Positions 59,123 through 64,000 of a stretch of DNA of 64,000 nt are shown here, one piece after another. A program made the translations under genes and the position numbers. The notes beneath the pieces were generated by a model, which saw nothing but the letters and a program-made list of their open reading frames with translations, had not been told where the DNA came from and made no database searches. The stretch covers positions 774,916-838,915 of the forward strand of contig JADFUC010000040.1 of the NCBI GenBank assembly GCA_019722365.1, written 5' to 3'. Every line of letters starts with the position of its first letter. Position 1 is the stretch's first letter. Source of the stretch: Lithospermum erythrorhizon (lineage: Eukaryota > Streptophyta > Magnoliopsida > Boraginales > Boraginaceae).

Positions 59123-61149
59123 TTATTAGCAAACAACTTTGGGATCTTGAAACAATTTGTACAGTGAATGAATATACAGCCCTGGTCCCTGGATGTGATT
59201 TGTTATGCCTGGCAATCTCCAAACCATGCTTCAGACGTTATATTAAAGTCACTCTGCACCTTCTGAACTTGGTTGGTTTATGTTTGGGCCACCATATTAA
59301 TAATCCCTCAAAACTAAAAAAAGAAAAATCAGATTGTGACTACTCATATGAAAATTCGGAGAATGATTAGATCACCAAGCTAATAAGGGCATTCGATAAT
59401 CACATTTATATAATTTCTAAAATCATGAAACAAATTTAGACGAGATTAGTAAGTTATTAGTTTAAAATTTGCATGTATGGAAGTGCTATTTGATAGATGA
59501 AAAATACATGTACAGAAACAATCATCTAAATCCATAGTTTTACACTTTTAATTATCGAGAACTTATTTTTAGTTATTGTTTTCGGCATTATTGGATGAAT
59601 ATAACATACTTGTTACATACATTTAATTTATTACTCATTTTTTATGATTGTCATATTTTCATATGTGAATACAAGCAAATGATTTTACTCTAATCAAGTG
59701 ATCTATAAATTTGACAAGAAACACCGTCCTGTATGTTCACTCATATCAATCGAGGGGTCCTCCAGCAATTAATTTACGTAAAGAACCGGACTTTTAATTT
59801 GTCGATCATTAGATTCCATTCCAAATATTATCATAACATAAAAATAAAAATACAAAAAATGTTATAATAATACCTTGAGCTTAACATTATTTGGGACGAT
59901 TTTGTTCGGAAACATTCGACCAGTCTATTACAAAATCTTGGATAATAAGGACGCTTCGTTCACCTCCTAAGACGTTCACTATTTTTGTGGTAGTAAAATG
60001 CATGCTTGATAGTTGACCACCAGCATTCTGATTGCATTTCAGCATGCTTTAAATAGACTAAAATCGATTTCAATTTTTTTTCTAAAGAGAGATATGTCCA
60101 ATGAAATGGGAAAGAGAGAATTTGGAAAGGATCCCCGCTCATGTTTATATAATTATAACACATACAATACATTATATGGTATACCATGTATGCTCGTGAT
60201 CTCCAACAATATATGTTGTGTAATCAATCAACAATACATGTTGTGTAATCAATCAAAGAATAATATTCAATCCAGATGCCGATTTAAATGATCGTCTAGC
60301 AATTGCTCACTGAATGATCGTTTCGTTTACCAATATAATTTTTGTATTGAAGTTTGTATTGTTTCTTAATATTTTTTTTCTATTGATATACCTTTTCTTT
60401 CCTTGAAAATTGTACAATCAATAATTTTTAATAAGTACTTTTTCTTATAGCGATTAATCAATTGAAATGAAAAAGTGCATAATAGAAAAACATGTACAAA
60501 GAGGAGCTAGGTTGAGATTCCTATTAAGAAAATTATTGTATAGCTAAATTATTTTATGACATTTGATATCAATGCTCTTATTTTTTATATGCATATTTGA
60601 TCTTTGATACGATAAGATATTATAGGACAATAGATTTTCCTCTTCAATTTTTTAAGGTATAATGATATTTCATCTTTTTATTATTTTTATCTATTTTTTC
60701 ACTATAAAGAAAGTGGCATCATCAATAGATAATGTGATAAAATAAGTAGGCGCATTATATGAAAGGACAATAAATTACAGGTTCCACTTAAATTGTATAC
60801 ATTTATCGATATAATGTAGTCTGAATGACAAGTTTCAAGAAAAAACAGAGGGAATAACCTATTAAGCACAACATCCTAATAATAATCGTGACTTTTGGAC
60901 CCGATGGTTCTATTATCTATCATTATTACTTATTAGTATCATTATTATCGAATTTTGTTTGGAAACATTCGAGCCTTTTCATGAATCGGAATCTTGAACA
61001 ATTCAAAAACACGCATCCCCACCTTAATCAGCTGATGATTTACTTACAAAATCATGATTGGTTTGAATTTTAATTTGAAGCATTATAGCTAAATGATGTA
61101 ATGCATGCTGTATCCAATAATAATATGGAAATATCTTTATGTTTTTTTA
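59123..61149. other. intergenic, AT-rich, diverged duplications
   Basis: No gene is supported. TTTTGTT(C/T)GGAAACATTCGA occurs at about 59908 and 60954 with similar flanks (TTACAAAATC), a diverged duplication about 1 kb apart. A 25-bp tandem lies at 60204-60253. Confidence 0.4.
60204..60253. repeat. 25-bp tandem duplication
   Basis: CAACAATATATGTTGTGTAA, then TCAAT, is followed directly by the same unit with one base changed. The unit contains the palindrome-like ACAATATATGTTGT. Confidence 0.85.
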
Positions 61150-61436
61150 CACTATCTCCAATAGCTAATATTTCAAAAATCAAAAACACTTTATTACATC
61201 ATATTATTTTTATCCCACATCATTAAATACCTTAAAAAATTATTACATCCTATGATAACTAGTTTTTCATACAATATTTCACTTTTCTATTCCCTCATAT
61301 TTCCTCATGTCCCCATACTCCATTCCCTTTTGTCATAAATTTTTAAAAAACTTGCTCCAAAAAAAAAATCTCAAAAAAGTGTTATTAAAAAGTAAAAGGT
61401 ACTTTTTGAGGCAAAAAATAGCTATTGGAGATAGTG
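61150..61436. mobile_element. Tourist-like MITE with perfect terminal inverted repeats
   Basis: The left end CACTATCTCCAATAGCTA (61150-61167) is perfectly inverted at the right end (TAGCTATTGGAGATAGTG, ending 61436). TTA flanks both sides (61147-61149 and 61437-61439). Size 287 bp, AT-rich interior, no coding capacity. The 3-bp TTA duplication points to a PIF/Harbinger-mobilised MITE of a different family from the 55.5-kb element. Confidence 0.85.
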
Positions 61437-61815
61437 TTATAAGCATATATTGCTGGAAGCATCCATCCTTAGATTGCTTATTATTACTACGAGTTGTTAT
61501 TATCAGTTTGTCACTTATTGATTTGTCAGTGTCGATGGTTTCCAGATGGCTTACTGAAAGTTGATTAATTATTCGAGTAGTACATAGCAGCAAGTAATGC
61601 TATGTGGGGCTTCCACTGTCTAACGTACTATCAAGTGATGCTTCATTTGTTTTGATTTGCATATATGGAATTAACTAGTTTATTGGTAGAAAAATACTAT
61701 GCACTATTAGATGATGTATCAATCCTTGATATATCAATATAAATTTGATAAATGCATTGTTTAAAAAAATCTTAAAATTTACTATTAACAATTTGACACG
61801 TGTTCTAGGTTGTAG
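61437..61815. other. short intergenic gap
   Basis: AT-rich spacer between the MITE and the copia LTR; no gene seen. Confidence 0.5.
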
Positions 61816-62165
61816 TGTTGAAATAGGCTTAAATTTTAGAATATACGCACCATAGAATCTTTAGGAAGATTAGCCTCATACTTGGACCTATAATAGGCTC
61901 TGAGTATTGAGTGTATTTCTTTGCACCAATAGTTAGTGGGTTTAGCATATAGTGGAAATGGCTCCTTTTATTCTTGAGTGTATTCACGATTAATTATATT
62001 TATTTAGTAATAATATTTCTCCTGCTCCGTGGACTATAGGATTACACGTTTAATCTAAAACCGGGCCAATTCTTAATATCCATTTCTTTATTGTTGTGCC
62101 TATTTGTCTCTTTATTGTGGTTTTTTCATGTTTCTAACCATTTGGTGTAGGCTTCCGTAGCGACA
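61816..62165 (+). mobile_element. 5' LTR of a Ty1/copia retrotransposon
   Basis: A stretch of about 350 bp starts TGTTGAAATAGG and ends GCGACA, immediately before a tRNA-Met primer binding site. It contains GCTCCGTGGACTATAGGATT and ATTTGTCTCTTTATTGTG, typical of plant copia LTRs. The start is approximate. No matching 3' LTR is seen in the window. Confidence 0.65.
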
Positions 62166-62168
62166 AAT

Positions 62169-62178
62169 TGGTATCAGA
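62169..62178 (+). other. primer binding site complementary to initiator tRNA-Met
   Basis: TGGTATCAGA directly follows the LTR end and is complementary to the 3' end of plant initiator tRNA-Met (TGGTATCAGAGC is the usual full site). It marks the start of reverse transcription in copia elements and fixes the plus orientation. Confidence 0.8.
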
Positions 62179-62199
62179 AACGATTACGATTGGAAAGAT

Positions 62200-63230
62200 G
62201 AAGGAATGATGAAGTTAAGTGGTGAAGTTCAATGGAACTATAACCCGGAATGTAATATGAGGTTGTGGATATTATGCTCGATAATAAGAGCTAAACGTCG
62301 TCTTGGAGAAGAAACACCAACTGACAACAATGAAGAATGGAAGAAGAAAATAACGGTGGCATGTGGACAATAAGATTGTATTTGGAGAAGACATCGAAGT
62401 ACTTTTCGGTCACTGAAGGAGATGGGCCGCTCGAAAGTCTGGAAGAAGCTTGCAGACAAGTATATGACGAAGAGCATTGAAAATTATTTGTATATGAAGA
62501 AGAAGCTATTCCGGTTTGGGTTCGAGGAAGCTACCATGACCGATCCCACCTCAGCGAATTACAATACAGGTACAGCAGTTACGGCTTTAGATGTGAAATT
62601 AGGATGAGGCAAAGGCCTTGTTGTTCAGCCCCGGCTTCCGGCTGAGACAATATGATCACTTTATCGCTTCACTGTGTAGTAAGGAATACTAAGGATAAGA
62701 TCAATTTGAGGGCGATGAAATGCACTTGCAGTGTAATCCCGGAGAAGATGAAAGGTGTGGAACACATAGACCGTAATACGAAGCGTGGCGATTAATGAAT
62801 GAAAGAAGAAATACGGAGATAGAGTCATCTCGGTACATAAAAGAAAATTGCAAAGAATCAATGTTTTTTTGTTAAGAAAAGACATTGGAAATCGAATTTG
62901 AGTTGAAGAATAGGGAAGCCGAATGTGAATAGTGAAGATGAAAGTGGAGGCAGTTTGCGGTAGGCTCAAAGAACCTTGCGTTGCAATGAATGGATCATGG
63001 ATTAGGGTATGAGTCCGCTGGTATTTGTGAATTCACTGAGTTTGATGATGGAGTTGTCTTAATGGGCAAACAGCGTCTGAACTATGAAAATTTGGGAAAG
63101 TCAGTTTGGCCATGAATCCATCATTTCTATCAAATTGATGGAGAATGTTCATTACGTTCCAGATTTGAAGAAGAACTTGATTCGTTAGATTTTTAGAAAC
63201 TAAGAGCATAAGTTGTACTTTAGGTGGTTC
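62200..63230 (+). pseudogene. copia gag and protease remnant
   Basis: Pieces of the gag polyprotein are readable across frames: VWKKLADKYMTKSIENYLYM followed by KKKLFRF (62430-62520); a decayed zinc knuckle near 62860 (CFFVKKRHWKSN, later cysteines lost); and a pre-protease segment with MNGSW and ITE/EFTEFDDGVVLMGK-like text near 63030. Then VHYVPDLKKNLIR lies near 63150. Multiple stops and frameshifts are present. The element is truncated: no integrase or reverse transcriptase follows. Confidence 0.75.
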
Positions 63231-63239
63231 TATATGATG

Positions 63240-64000
63240 GAAATTTATAGCCATAACAGATAAAATCATATAAAACATATAAGCAAGGATTATATTATAT
63301 AATCTAAATAAATAGAAACACTAACAGTGATGCCAGCGGAAGTCTATGAACAATTCTTTTCCGAAGCCTAGAACAACAATCCAATTCTTGAGCACTCCAA
63401 TTGTAGTGTCTCTAGATGATGCAATAGGAGGGTCGAATCTGACTTGCGTCTGCTAGAGCATTGGATTAGTGGATGAAGAAATCAAGCAAATTTCATTCTT
63501 GCAGAAATTTTGTCATCGGGGATGGGAGACCGAAAATAATCTTTTTAGGTAGGGTTTGTCGTTAAATCTCTATTAAATTCTCATGAAAAACTCTTTATGG
63601 AGAACCATATTTAATTAAAGTAAAAGCACTTAGCACGTTAGTTAATGAGTTGGCTCGTTTAAGGCGACCAGCTTCGATTAATCAATCAAGCAAGTGAAAC
63701 AAAGCTGGTTTAACTAATCAATTGTCGAACTAAGTCAATTAGTTAGGACTCGTCAATATATATATATATATTACATGTGTAGTGTAATTATCCCCGATAA
63801 AGAATCCTGGGTGATTACAATCAACTTTCAAAGATTAACAACGTCTGGTTTTATTTCATACATGAAATACTCTTCAAACATCAACATATGTGTGTGACCT
63901 TTTAGGCTTAAATAATAGCGATGGTATAATAATATAATTGACCATTATTATTATTATAACGATTATGCATGAAATCTATGATCTAGCAATACGTAACTGG
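63240..64000. repeat. unclassified repeat-like sequence at the right edge
   Basis: Begins with AACACTAACAGTGATGCCAG near 63320 and ends ATACGTAACTGG. It has the texture of an LTR (mixed GC content, no frames) and directly follows the truncated copia element, but I cannot match ends. A (TA) run lies near 63756-63770. It could be a second retrotransposon fragment. Confidence 0.3.

Noticed and set aside
1..64000. A coordinated novel gene cluster or defence system
   Set aside because: The intact genes are unrelated housekeeping genes in mixed orientations separated by transposons; nothing suggests a shared pathway.

Overview
This is nuclear DNA from a flowering plant, very probably a eudicot. 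Supporting signs are AT-rich intergenic sequence, spliced genes with GT-AG introns, a DYW-type pentatricopeptide repeat gene, an alpha-expansin, plant LTR retrotransposon and PIF/Harbinger remnants, and many Stowaway-like ACGGAGTA fragments. The species cannot be fixed from the sequence. There are no rRNA or tRNA genes and no CRISPR or bacterial features.

Layout. 1-72 (-): first codons of a gene with a signal peptide, cut by the window edge. 1272-3965 (-): intron-less DYW PPR gene of EMB175 type. 4669-9420 (-): intron-containing but broken biosynthetic threonine deaminase, with a solo LTR in its first intron. 12389-12700 (-): GC-rich secreted-peptide-like reading frame without ATG. 13470-13935 (+): non-coding RNA of the IPS1/At4/TPSI1 type with a bulged miR399 target-mimic site, the most notable element here. 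15848-17224 (+): alpha-expansin. 17.2-33 kb: repeat-rich (a ~92-bp tandem array, a solo LTR inside another tandem array, several decayed elements). 33180-37872 (+): MORN-repeat phosphatidylinositol-4-phosphate 5-kinase, convergent with 38260-41120 (-), splicing factor SF3A2. 42882-44457 (+) and 44900-47347 (-): decayed RABC-type GTPase and ACT-domain (ACR9/ACR10-type) genes. 47.3-64 kb: transposon territory with a Stowaway-like MITE, a third solo LTR, a 3.66-kb PIF/Harbinger element with TTA target duplications, a Tourist-like MITE and a truncated Ty1/copia element.

Links between genes. The four intact protein genes (PPR, expansin, PIP5K, SF3A2) are unrelated housekeeping or developmental genes and form no pathway. 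The three conserved-gene pseudogenes keep their introns, so they are decayed duplicates (segmental duplication or polyploidy), not retrocopies. The three solo LTRs share ends, a TATA region and 5' sequence, which points to one retrotransposon family repeatedly reduced by LTR-LTR recombination. I found no wholly new biological system. The best regulatory find is the miR399 mimic locus.
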